From positions 1 to 64,000 of the forward strand of contig CAZPQG010000005.1 of the NCBI GenBank assembly GCA_964588685.1: 64,000 nt of DNA, written 5' to 3'. Under the pieces are notes generated by a model. The model ran no database searches, was not told the origin of the DNA, and was given only the letters and a program-made list of their open reading frames with translations. This DNA comes from CAYVBW01 sp964588685 (GTDB lineage: Bacteria > Patescibacteriota > Microgenomatia > UBA1400 > PJMF01). A program made the translations under genes and the position numbers. Positions 41,303-49,621 of this stretch are shown here, in pieces; positions within the stretch are counted from its first letter, which is position 1; each line of letters starts with the position of its first letter.

Positions 41303-42412
41303 TTAAATATTTCCACCTTTTAATCTTAATTGTTTCATGAGCTCGGCATAAAAATGAAGATTATGAATAGTAGCCAGTCGCAAGGCTAAAGTGTCTTTGA
41401 TTTTAAACAAATGGTGCAGGTAAGCTCGAGTGTAGTGTCGGCAGGCCGGACAAGAGCAGAAGTCGCTAATAGGATTGTCATCTGCAGCACAGGCTCCTCG
41501 GCTTAAATATAAATATTGATACCATTCTTCTTGGGGTTGGAATCCGATTTCATTGGGATTTTTAGTAAAAACGTACAGCCGTTGATGCCTAGCATCACGA
41601 GTTGGCAAAACGCAGTCAAACAAGTCATAACCCATTTGGGAAAGTTGAGTAATGTTTTCCGGTTTGCCAATGCCTAAGGCAAAGCGTAATTTATTGTCTG
41701 GTGTGAGTGCGCTGTTGCGCCGTGCCATTTCATAATCAAAATCACCGTTGTCATTAAAAGGCCAGCCTCCTAAGCCGTAGATGTCAAAGTCAAGAGCCAT
41801 TAATTTTTGAGCACATTTTTGCCGTAGTTTCCAATTTCGGTGGCCTTGAATTACTCCGGTTAACAGGGGGCGTGTTTCTTCAGAATAATCGTTTTTTTGC
41901 ACTAACGACTCAAATTTTTTTTTGCTGCGTTTGGCCCAATGAATAGTTCTGGCGACACTGTCCTGAGCTCTTTTTTCATCGGCGTCCGGAGGAGTAAAAT
42001 CATCCAAACAGATCATAATATCAGTCTGCAAAGCAAATTGAAGCTCAATTGAATCTTCAGGTGTAAACACTTGCTTGGTTTGTTTATTTTTGCCGGTGTA
42101 AGTTACTACGCCTTCATCGGTGATTTTGCCTAAAGATGGATTTTTATTGATTAAAGAAAATAGTTGAAAGCCTCCGGAATCAGAGGCTGTAATTCCGGAC
42201 CAATTCATTAATGACTTAATACCATCTAGTTTTTTAAGAATTTTTATACCGGGAGAGCGGCGTAAATGATAAGTGTTGACCATTAAGGCTTGAATACCGG
42301 CTTGAATTAAATCTTGGCTTGACAAGCCTCGCACCACACCATAAGTAGCATCGGGTAAAAATAAGGGGAGGGGATGATTTTTGTTGGCAAGCTGCTGTGG
42401 GTTAAGTTTCAT
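41303..42412 (-). CDS. tgt: tRNA-guanine transglycosylase family protein, divergent pocket
   Basis: 369 aa. The TIM-barrel motifs are present: MVNTYHLRRSPG, SDSGGFQLFS (catalytic Asp), LGIGKPENI, YDLFDCVLPTRDARH (second catalytic Asp) and a C-terminal zinc site (CSCPACRHYTRAYLHHL). The base-recognition loop, usually GGLAVGE in bacterial enzymes, reads GLGGWPFND, so substrate preference may differ. Bacterial Tgt inserts preQ1 at position 34 of tRNAs with GUN anticodons. No queuosine-synthesis gene is in the window. Confidence 0.88.
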   Translation of the reverse strand: MKLNPQQLANKNHPLPLFLPDATYGVVRGLSSQDLIQAGIQALMVNTYHLRRSPGIKILKKLDGIKSLMNWSGITASDSGGFQLFSLINKNPSLGKITDEGVVTYTGKNKQTKQVFTPEDSIELQFALQTDIMICLDDFTPPDADEKRAQDSVARTIHWAKRSKKKFESLVQKNDYSEETRPLLTGVIQGHRNWKLRQKCAQKLMALDFDIYGLGGWPFNDNGDFDYEMARRNSALTPDNKLRFALGIGKPENITQLSQMGYDLFDCVLPTRDARHQRLYVFTKNPNEIGFQPQEEWYQYLYLSRGACAADDNPISDFCSCPACRHYTRAYLHHLFKIKDTLALRLATIHNLHFYAELMKQLRLKGGNI

Positions 42413-42467
42413 GTTTGGTTGATGGCGTTGAGTTTAATGTGTAGTTGGCATTGGTTTGCTTTAATAT

Positions 42468-43901
42468 TTACCTACTGCTATTTTTTTCACAATTATAGAT
42501 GCCAATGTCGGTAAAAAGTTCCTCTTTAGGGCCGTCAATAATGGTTAATCTGTGGCAGTATTGGTCAAAAATTTCCTGATCAAAAAAACCATCAAAGCCG
42601 TGATCTAAATTTGGATTTTGCGGAATATTAGCAATTTTAACAAGTAAATAGGCTCCTTGCTCGACTACTTGTTGTGAAATTTGTTTTTTATTAAGAACGC
42701 CTGACCCAAAAAGTTGAGCATTAGTATCAGCATAATTGCCTAAAAGTTTTCGTTCGCTTTTGAGTGCCACTAAAGGAGCCACTTCGTGTGAGCCGTAAAG
42801 TGGTTTAACAGGTAGGTTTTTAATATATGCTGCTGCTGTTTCAACATGAGCGAATTGGCCTTGCTGCTGGGTTGATTGTTGATAGAGATAAACCCCTACC
42901 GCTTGGCTTAAGATAAGAGTTGTTATTACTATAGCTGACAACTGAGCTTGATTTTCAGCCAACCAAGGAGGCTGTTTTTGATTTTTAAAATAAAGCAGCA
43001 GCTGTTTAACAGCCAGCACTAGCCAGAAAGCTAGCACTCCTAAGTATAAATAATATAAATCTTTAAAAATTAAATAAAAGTTGAGCCAAGCAATAATAGG
43101 TAGCAAGAGCTTTTTGTTTTTAGTGAGAACAAGACTGGCAGTAGTTAACAGCAATAAAGTGAAATCATGCAGTACAAAGAATCTAAAAATATTAATTTTG
43201 CTTAAACCGATCGGCCGATTAAATTGATGAATGATAATGTAATTAATTACAGTTTTGGGAGCAATAAATAAAAAAGGCAGCATAAAGAAAGTTCCGGTGG
43301 TTATATAAGCTAAAATGGTTTTTCGTATATTTTTAATTTGCCCACTTAACTTTAACCAAAGCAGCCAACCTAAAAAACCCGGGATAACATAGAGTTTGAT
43401 GAGTGTGGCCAGTCCCCAAAAAAATCCTGATAAATAGGGGTTCTTTCTAAAATAATAAGCTAAGGCAATCAGCAGTGTAACAAAGTGCAAACCGGTTAAA
43501 TAATCAGTTGTGGCTAGGATTAAAAAAGAAAATAGATATAAGACGGGAAAGAATTTGGCATAGTTGGGCAGGCTTTTTTTAACTTCAAGATATATCACTA
43601 AAGCAGTCATAGTTTCCAGCACAATGGGGACAGCTTGAAATAAAATAATATTTGAACCAATGACGCTTTTAATACCGGCCAGCAACAAGATCAATAGAGG
43701 AGGATCGGCAATTAAAAAATCGCGGTAAGGTAGAAAACCGCTTAGTATTTGTTCTGCCATATAAAAATAGGCATTGCCGTCGCCAAAACGATATGAAAAA
43801 CCTCCGGCTTTTACTAGATAAAAAATAACAAAAGTGAAAGTGATGATTAGTAAATCAAATAGCAGTGGACGTTTTAATTTTAAAGTTTTGATTGAGAACA
43901 T
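42468..43901 (-). CDS. GT-C-type membrane glycosyltransferase (PMT/ArnT-like)
   Basis: 477 aa with about ten to eleven membrane helices in the first 330 residues and a soluble C-terminal portion (about 345-477). The first extracytoplasmic loop has an acidic motif (RFGDGNAYFYMAEQIL) followed by LPYRDFLIADPPLLIL, the arrangement of GT-C enzymes that take sugars from polyprenyl phosphate. The acceptor could be a protein or glycan on the outer face. The gene is co-directional with tgt (55 bp) but probably unrelated in function. Confidence 0.8.
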   Translation of the reverse strand: MFSIKTLKLKRPLLFDLLIITFTFVIFYLVKAGGFSYRFGDGNAYFYMAEQILSGFLPYRDFLIADPPLLILLLAGIKSVIGSNIILFQAVPIVLETMTALVIYLEVKKSLPNYAKFFPVLYLFSFLILATTDYLTGLHFVTLLIALAYYFRKNPYLSGFFWGLATLIKLYVIPGFLGWLLWLKLSGQIKNIRKTILAYITTGTFFMLPFLFIAPKTVINYIIIHQFNRPIGLSKINIFRFFVLHDFTLLLLTTASLVLTKNKKLLLPIIAWLNFYLIFKDLYYLYLGVLAFWLVLAVKQLLLYFKNQKQPPWLAENQAQLSAIVITTLILSQAVGVYLYQQSTQQQGQFAHVETAAAYIKNLPVKPLYGSHEVAPLVALKSERKLLGNYADTNAQLFGSGVLNKKQISQQVVEQGAYLLVKIANIPQNPNLDHGFDGFFDQEIFDQYCHRLTIIDGPKEELFTDIGIYNCEKNSSR

Positions 43902-44182
43902 ATGAGCTTGCTTTAGCTTTTTGCTTTAAATGATTTGGTTAAGGTTATTGGCTTATTTATCGCGGGCAGCGGTGTTTAAAGGATGCCAATAAAGTTGTTA
44001 TTTTTTTTAGCCGCTACCACTATATTTTTTTGCTTATTTATTAATCGTTTTAACTATTGTAATATATATAATCAAAATGAAAGCAGTTAGGGTAGTAATG
44101 CAGCGGTTTAAATAAGAAAATAATAAGAAATGAAATAAAGTGGATTAGAAGATGTTTTTTATCAATTAATCATCTAAAAGCA

Positions 44183-44764
44183 ATGAAAAATAAAAATATT
44201 TTAATCATAGTAGGTTTAGCTGCTGTAGCAGTGATAGGTTTAGTCCTTTTTAATCGTTATGAAGCTCAAGATTTAGTACTGGAAGAGGATCGAGAGCAGG
44301 AAGCATTGATGGAAGAGCAGAATGAAGCAGAGGAACCGGCTGATTTGGAATTTACCATCAAGCAGCCTGAAGATGAAACTGAAGAAGCAGCAGGAGACAC
44401 TGAAGAACTAACAGCACCGGAAACTGAAGAACCCGGTGAAGAATTAGACGAAGCTGCTGCGGATGAAGCGGTATTAAGCACTACCAGCGAAGAGAAGGAA
44501 GTTTACACCTTTTTCTACGGCGACACTTGTCCATATTGTCATGATGTCATTGATTGGTTTGAAGAAACCGGCATTGAGTCAACTCTGAATATTGTGAGAA
44601 AAGAAACTTACAATGATCTAGCTAACAGCGAGCAATTAAAGTTAGCGGCAGAAACTTGCGGCGAGAAAGGCACCGGTGTACCATTCCTATTTACTCCTGA
44701 CAAAGAATGTATTATTGGTTCTAATATGATTATTGATTATTTATCTGAAGAAGCCGGGCTGTAA
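44183..44764 (+). CDS. Membrane-anchored thioredoxin/glutaredoxin-like protein
   Basis: 193 aa. One membrane helix (5-23) is followed by an acidic linker of about 75 residues (30-105, mostly Glu, Asp, Ala and Thr). The thioredoxin-fold domain holds C116-P-Y-C119 and the cis-Pro P167 (GVPFLF). The CPYC pair is the glutaredoxin-type active site. The catalytic domain should face outside the cell, where it could form or reduce disulfides in surface proteins. A terminator follows at 44862. Confidence 0.85.
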   Translation: MKNKNILIIVGLAAVAVIGLVLFNRYEAQDLVLEEDREQEALMEEQNEAEEPADLEFTIKQPEDETEEAAGDTEELTAPETEEPGEELDEAAADEAVLSTTSEEKEVYTFFYGDTCPYCHDVIDWFEETGIESTLNIVRKETYNDLANSEQLKLAAETCGEKGTGVPFLFTPDKECIIGSNMIIDYLSEEAGL

Positions 44765-44861
44765 AATTAAGCAAAACAGAGTTGTAAAATTAGTTGAAGC
44801 AAAGCGGCAAAACTAGTCAAGAATAGTTAGAGGTTTTAAAAAGATTGGCTATAAAACAGAA

Positions 44862-44889
44862 ATTACTCTTGCAATGTTGAGTAATTTTT
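44862..44889 (+). terminator. Intrinsic terminator after the thioredoxin-like gene
   Basis: Stem ATTACTC / GAGTAAT with a 10-nt loop, followed by TTTT. It is about 100 bp past the stop codon. Confidence 0.6.
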
Positions 44890-44898
44890 GCGTAGAAT

Positions 44899-44927
44899 GG
44901 TTTTTTAGTGCTTAATCTAAAAAAGCC
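44899..44927 (+). other. Hairpin in the pyrE leader region
   Basis: GGTTTTTTAG pairs with CTAAAAAAGCC (one bulged base), loop of eight. It lies between two terminator-like hairpins upstream of pyrE. Confidence 0.5.
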
Positions 44928-44967
44928 GCTAATTCAGATATTAATTTTTTACATTTTTATATTTCAG

Positions 44968-44992
44968 ATCCCGCTGTTAAGCGGGATTTTTT
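44968..44992 (+). terminator. Terminator-like hairpin upstream of pyrE
   Basis: ATCCCGC-TGTTAA-GCGGGAT followed by five to six T residues, ending 36 bp before the pyrE ATG. It either ends upstream transcription or acts as an attenuator of pyrEF. Confidence 0.75.
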
Positions 44993-45027
44993 AATGATAA
45001 TTTATATTATTTGTTATATTATTGGCC

Positions 45028-45675
45028 ATGCCGGAAACACAATCATCAGTCATCAAAATTTTGAAATCTGTCGGAGCAATCTTAACTGATAATCATTTTG
45101 TTTATACATCAGGCAAACATGGCAGTGTTTATATTAATAAAGACGCCTTGTATCCGCATGCAGTAAAAACTTCTTTGATTTGTGAACAGATGGCCCGCCA
45201 ATGTTTTTCTTTGGACGTAGATACAGTGGCAGCTCCGGCCTTAGGCGGCATTATTTTATCGCAGTGGGTAGGTTATCACCTGTCAAAATTAAAAGAAAAA
45301 CCGATTCATGCAGTGTATGCAGAAAAAGACGGGCAGGGAGGATTTGTTTTTACTAGAGGTTATGACGCTTTTATAAAAGACAAAAATGTTTTAGTGTTAG
45401 AAGATTTAACTACCACCGGAGGTTCAGTTAAAAAAGTAGTAGATGCGGTGCGTTTTTATCAAGGACAAGTGACAGGTGTTTGTGTCATGATTAATCGCAA
45501 TCCTGACCATGTAAATCAAAATTTATTTCAGGCGCCATTTTTTTGTTTGGGGGAAATGTTGGTTAAAGCTTATGATGAAAGTGAGATGCCGGCTGAACTT
45601 CGCTCGCGGCCAATTAATACGCAAGTGGGCCATGGTCAAGAATATCTTGACCAGCAGAAGAAAAAGTCCGGCTAA
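45028..45675 (+). CDS. pyrE: Orotate phosphoribosyltransferase
   Basis: 215 aa from ATG 45028 (a TTG lies two codons earlier). It joins orotate to PRPP. The PRPP motif is VLVLEDLTTTGGSV (about 123-136), with HFVYTSGKHGSVYINKD near the start as the orotate/PRPP-binding segment, and APALGGIILS. A TATATT box seven bases before the ATG suggests a leaderless message. pyrF follows 41 bp later. Confidence 0.93.
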   Translation: MPETQSSVIKILKSVGAILTDNHFVYTSGKHGSVYINKDALYPHAVKTSLICEQMARQCFSLDVDTVAAPALGGIILSQWVGYHLSKLKEKPIHAVYAEKDGQGGFVFTRGYDAFIKDKNVLVLEDLTTTGGSVKKVVDAVRFYQGQVTGVCVMINRNPDHVNQNLFQAPFFCLGEMLVKAYDESEMPAELRSRPINTQVGHGQEYLDQQKKKSG

Positions 45676-45716
45676 TTATAAATTGTAGAAAATCTAAATA
45701 AAAAACAGTGTTATTT

Positions 45717-46538
45717 ATGAAAAAGAACAACAAACAATTAGGGCAGATTGAACAAAAGCTGCGACAGAGAATAAATAAGGTTAATTCTTTATTGTGTGTG
45801 GGTTTGGATAGCAATATAGACCGGCTGCCTGCTCAGTTTAAAGAACAAGACCAACCTCAATTTGCTTTTAATCGCTGGATTATTGACCAAACTCACCACT
45901 TAGTGTGTGCTTATAAACCGAATTTAGCTTTTTATGAAGAACGAGGCGCAATTGGCTGGCAAGAATTGGGGTTAACCACTCAATATTTACAAGAACATTA
46001 TCCTGATATTGTGTTAATTGCTGATGCCAAACGAGCTGATATTGGCTCAACCAATCAAGGCTATGTAACTGCTATTTTTGACCAGCTTGGCTGTGATGCT
46101 GTCACACTTAATCCTTATTTAGGCCAAGAAGCACTGCAGCCGTTTTTACAACGGACTGATAAAGCTTGTATTATTTTGTGCCGTACTTCCAATGAAGGAG
46201 CAGGGGAGTTTCAAGATTTGGAAGCTGATGGCAAGGCGATTTGGCAGCATGTGGCCGAAAATGTGGTTAAAAACTGGAACCAAAACAACAACTGTATGTT
46301 GGTTGCGGGTGCCACTTATCCGGCAGAGTTAGCTGAGATCAGAGAAATTACGGGAGAGATGACGCTGCTGGTTCCGGGTATTGGAGCTCAGGGAGGAGAT
46401 TTAGAGGCCGTACTGCAAGCCGGTTTACTGCGAAATTCACAAGGCTTAATTATTAATTCTTCCAGAGGTATTATCTTTGATGATGAGCCCGGTCAAGCAG
46501 CAGCTTCTTTACAGCAGCAAATCAATGAATATCGTTAG
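45717..46538 (+). CDS. pyrF: Orotidine 5'-phosphate decarboxylase (type 2)
   Basis: 273 aa from ATG 45717. It decarboxylates OMP to UMP. LLCVGLDSNIDRLP, YKPNLAFYEERG, and the catalytic Lys-Asp group in IADAKRADIGSTN are present, with NPYLGQEALQPF and LVPGIGAQGGD forming the phosphate-binding loops. The length and motif order fit the type 2 subfamily. It forms a two-gene operon with pyrE. No earlier pyr gene is in the window, so the cell may use imported or salvaged orotate, or the other genes lie elsewhere. Confidence 0.94.
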   Translation: MKKNNKQLGQIEQKLRQRINKVNSLLCVGLDSNIDRLPAQFKEQDQPQFAFNRWIIDQTHHLVCAYKPNLAFYEERGAIGWQELGLTTQYLQEHYPDIVLIADAKRADIGSTNQGYVTAIFDQLGCDAVTLNPYLGQEALQPFLQRTDKACIILCRTSNEGAGEFQDLEADGKAIWQHVAENVVKNWNQNNNCMLVAGATYPAELAEIREITGEMTLLVPGIGAQGGDLEAVLQAGLLRNSQGLIINSSRGIIFDDEPGQAAASLQQQINEYR

Positions 46539-46575
46539 CTTTTTAAATTAAATTAAAATTAAACGTGCAGCGCTA

Positions 46576-46605
46576 TTAATTTTTATACCCCCAATCTTAT
46601 ATAAT
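46576..46605 (+). promoter_or_regulatory. Candidate promoter upstream of ychF
   Basis: A consensus TATAAT (46600-46605) is preceded 18 bp upstream by TTAATT. It would give a leader of about 160 nt containing GCTAG repeats before the ychF ATG. Confidence 0.35.
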
Positions 46606-46772
46606 AAGGCAGCTTAGTTGCTAAATATATTAGCTAGTTGTTAGCTAGTTAAATTTTTGGACAAGACAGCTAGCTAAAGTTTCAACCGTCAATAAAAAAT
46701 TTGTCACTATAAACTAGCTTGAAACTATCCTACTAACTGTTTTATTAATTGTTATAAAATTGAATTTTAAAT

Positions 46773-47903
46773 ATGAATCTATCAGTCGGGATTGTCGGCT
46801 TACCCAATGTAGGCAAGTCCACCTTATTTAATGCTTTACTAAAAAAACAAGCGGCTTTATCCGCCAATTATCCCTTTGCCACCATTGAGCCTAATGTGGG
46901 TGTAACAGAAGTACCTGATTCACGCTTACCTGTTTTAGCTGAAATTGTTGACACAGAAATTATTAAACCGGCTTTGGTGGAGTTTATTGATATTGCGGGC
47001 TTAGTAAAAGGAGCTGCTCAGGGTGAGGGCTTGGGCAACAAATTTTTGTCCCATATTCGTACTACTGATGCTATTTGTCATGTTTTGCGTGCTTTTGAGG
47101 ATCAAACAGTGGCGCGCGAAGGTTCAGTTAATCCTCAAGAAGATTTGGCTGCAATTAGAACTGAATTGCAGCTTGCAGATTTAGCTATTGTTAATAAACA
47201 AAAAGAAACTAGAGGCGCTGTTGATCAAGCTGAACAGGAGCGGTGGCAGGCAATTGTTAACTTTAAAGTCAGATTAGAAGCAGGACAGAATGCTTTACCC
47301 GCTAGTCAGTTTAATAAAAAAACGCAGCACCTGACTTCTCAAGAAAAAACTAATTTTCAAGTAGCCCGTGAGCTGAATTTATTAACTTGTAAACCCGAGC
47401 TGTTTGTTTTAAATGTAAATGAGATAGATTTAAAACAAACAGCTGCGTTGAGAAAAAAATACGCGCATTTGCTGTCAACAAAACAGCAATCAATTAAGCC
47501 TGAACAAATAGTGGTGGTTAGTGCTAAAATTGAGAGCGAATTGGCAGCCTTGTCAGCTCAAGAGCAGGCTTTATATATGCAGGAGCTGGGGTTAGAACAA
47601 TCCGGTTTAGCAAGATTGGCTCAAGTGGCTTATCAAACCTTAGGTTTGCAAAGTTTCTTAACCGCCGGTGAATTAGAAGTGAGAGCTTGGACTATTGAAA
47701 AAGGGACAACCGCTCTTGAAGCTGCTGGTGTTATTCACAGCGACTTTGCCCAAAATTTTGTGAAAGCGAAAATAGCAAGTTTTAAAGACTTTGTTCAGCA
47801 TCAAGGCTGGATTGGTTGCAAAGAAGCCGGCAAATTACGTTTGGAAGGCCGTGATTATGTCATGCAGCCGGATGATGTGGTGGAGTTTATGGTCGGCCGC
47901 TAA
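46773..47903 (+). CDS. ychF: Ribosome-binding ATPase YchF
   Basis: 376 aa. An Obg-family P-loop protein: GIVGLPNVGKSTLFNAL (G1), DIAGLVKGAAQGEGLGNKFL (G3) and NVNEID (altered G4, giving ATP rather than GTP preference). A coiled-coil arm (about 130-230) and the C-terminal TGS domain (TAGELEVRAWTIEKGTTALEAAGVIHSDF) complete it. It associates with ribosomes during stress responses. It is monocistronic. Confidence 0.97.
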   Translation: MNLSVGIVGLPNVGKSTLFNALLKKQAALSANYPFATIEPNVGVTEVPDSRLPVLAEIVDTEIIKPALVEFIDIAGLVKGAAQGEGLGNKFLSHIRTTDAICHVLRAFEDQTVAREGSVNPQEDLAAIRTELQLADLAIVNKQKETRGAVDQAEQERWQAIVNFKVRLEAGQNALPASQFNKKTQHLTSQEKTNFQVARELNLLTCKPELFVLNVNEIDLKQTAALRKKYAHLLSTKQQSIKPEQIVVVSAKIESELAALSAQEQALYMQELGLEQSGLARLAQVAYQTLGLQSFLTAGELEVRAWTIEKGTTALEAAGVIHSDFAQNFVKAKIASFKDFVQHQGWIGCKEAGKLRLEGRDYVMQPDDVVEFMVGR

Positions 47904-48200
47904 AGGTAATTGCTAAAAGCAATTCGTTAGTTAAAAATAGACAAGAAATAGCATTCAGCAATAAATTTGACGAAAATATTATTCAGCAATTAAATAGTGC
48001 TCAGCAATTGAAGGTCAAAGAACAGTCTCGGAGAACAGTTATAGAATTTTTAAAAGAATGCTGTATAATATATTTCTCAAGCGTAATATACGAACATAAT
48101 ATGTGACCCAAAATACGAAATGGGAAACGCAGCATAAACCTTAATTAAAAGAAATAAAATATAAATATAAATAAGTTTACAAAAATAGAAAATTTTAATT

Positions 48201-48524
48201 ATGAAGATTCCACCTAAAGTCAGTAATCGAAGTTATGAGTTGACTTGTTTACTCAATCCGGATTATTCACAAGATGAATTAAAAGAAGTTTCCGAAATTA
48301 TTCAAGAAGTTATTGCCGACAATGGCGGCGAAGTTCAAGAAACTGAAGAATGGGGTAAGAAGGATCTGGCTTATAAAATTAAAAATGAGGGCAGGAAGTA
48401 TCAACAGGCTCATTATCTCCATTTTATTTTTGAGGCAGCAGCCAGTCAGGCTACTGACATCAAAGAAGCGGTTAATATGAATGAGAATATCATTAGGTAT
48501 TTATTAGTACAGCAAGAGAAATAA
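48201..48524 (+). CDS. rpsF: 30S ribosomal protein S6
   Basis: 107 aa. YELTCLLNPDYSQDELKEV, VQETEEWGKKDLAYKIKNEGRKYQQAHY and NENIIRYLLVQQ are the S6 landmarks. It pairs with S18 on the small-subunit platform. It heads the rpsF-ssb-rpsR cluster. A TATAAT box at 48064-48069 would give a leader of about 125 nt with a small CCCA/TGGG hairpin (48107-48124). In other bacteria the rpsF leader binds S6:S18, but I cannot match that motif here. Confidence 0.95.
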   Translation: MKIPPKVSNRSYELTCLLNPDYSQDELKEVSEIIQEVIADNGGEVQETEEWGKKDLAYKIKNEGRKYQQAHYLHFIFEAAASQATDIKEAVNMNENIIRYLLVQQEK

Positions 48525-48683
48525 GATTTTAAATTACGGAAAAATTATCCTAAATAAAAAAATCCTAACCCATATATTTTAAATTTAATTTGGAATTGTG
48601 TTTTTAATTTATACGCTTTTTGAAAGAATTGTTGTTTAATATCTAAAGTTATCTATAAATTAGTCTGATAGAGGAGGAAAAAT

Positions 48684-49169
48684 ATGGCTGTCAGATCATT
48701 AAATAAAGTTATGTTAATCGGGAATCTCACCCGCGATCCAAATTTGAGATACACTCCCAGCAATACGGCAGTTTGTTCTTTTGGGATTGCCACCAACCGC
48801 TCGTGGACAACTAGTGAAGGCGAGCTGGAAGAAAGGACAGATTTTCACAATTTAGTGGCGTGGGCAAAATTAGCTGAAATTTGCGATCAGATTTTGCGCA
48901 AAGGCGATAAAGTTTATGTTGAGGGGCGAATACAAACTAGAGATTGGAAAAGCGATGATGAGCAAGATCGCCGAGTGACCGAGGTCGTGCTAGACAGCAT
49001 GATTAAACTAGGATCACCTCGCAGCAGAAGAAGAGATTCAACTGAAGAAGACGAGGCACTAGCAGCTGATGAGGATAGTGAAAAAGAAGCAAAAGCAAGC
49101 AGCGAACAAACAGAATCGGAAGAAAAAGAAGTTGATGTCGATGAGGTCAGTGATGAGATGCCTTTTTAG
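48684..49169 (+). CDS. ssb: Single-stranded DNA-binding protein
   Basis: 161 aa. The OB fold occupies about 1-110 (LNKVMLIGNLTRDPNLRYT; CSFGIATNRSW; DFHNLVAWAKLAEIC; KVYVEGRIQTRDW). A Glu/Ser-rich acidic tail ends EMPF, a variant of the canonical DDIPF tip that recruits partner proteins. The GAGGAGG ribosome-binding site is strong. It lies between rpsF and rpsR as in many bacteria. Confidence 0.96.
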   Translation: MAVRSLNKVMLIGNLTRDPNLRYTPSNTAVCSFGIATNRSWTTSEGELEERTDFHNLVAWAKLAEICDQILRKGDKVYVEGRIQTRDWKSDDEQDRRVTEVVLDSMIKLGSPRSRRRDSTEEDEALAADEDSEKEAKASSEQTESEEKEVDVDEVSDEMPF

Positions 49170-49202
49170 TTAAGAACTGAATGCAATTAAACACAGCCCT
49201 TT

Positions 49203-49232
49203 AAACATTAGCCAAGAAATTGGCTAGTGTTT
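49203..49232 (+). other. Stable hairpin between ssb and rpsR
   Basis: A 13-bp stem (AAACATTAGCCAA / TTGGCTAGTGTTT, one G-T pair) is capped by a GAAA tetraloop. No T-run follows, so it is more likely an mRNA-processing or stability element, or a weak terminator, than a full terminator. Confidence 0.65.
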
Positions 49233-49373
49233 AATGTTGCTTTTATTAGAAAGATGATTCTCTGTAATCCTGTTAAGGGTTTTAAAATATAAAAAAAATA
49301 CTATAATTTGTAGAACTAACTTAAATTAAAAGAATAACACTAAACTGTAATTATCTTTAGGAATAATTTTATT

Positions 49374-49547
49374 ATGCAAAAATTTTCGTATAAAAGACCA
49401 CAACAACTAACTAAATATATGAACAGGCAGGGGATGATTTTGCCTAGAGCAAAAACGGGTTTGAGTAAAAAAGAACAAAAAAAGCTTTCCCAAGCAATTG
49501 AAAGAGCCAGGCATCTGGCTTTAGTGCAGTACACTCAAACCTTATAG
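49374..49547 (+). CDS. rpsR: 30S ribosomal protein S18, short form
   Basis: 57 aa. YKRPQQLTKYMNRQG and ILPRAKTGLSKKEQKKLSQAIERARHLALVQY match the S18 core (K-ILPRR-TGLsak-Qr-l--AIKRARhLALLPY). The N-terminal region with the usual Cys and basic residues is missing, making it much shorter than the common 70-80 aa. It sits in the expected position after ssb. rplI, which often follows, is absent; a protease gene comes next. There is a weak AGG ribosome-binding site. Confidence 0.9.
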   Translation: MQKFSYKRPQQLTKYMNRQGMILPRAKTGLSKKEQKKLSQAIERARHLALVQYTQTL

Positions 49548-49621
49548 ATTTAAACCTATCTTTAATTGTTGATATTTTTAGATATATAATTTTAATATAG
49601 TGAATGATTTTGTAATTTAAT

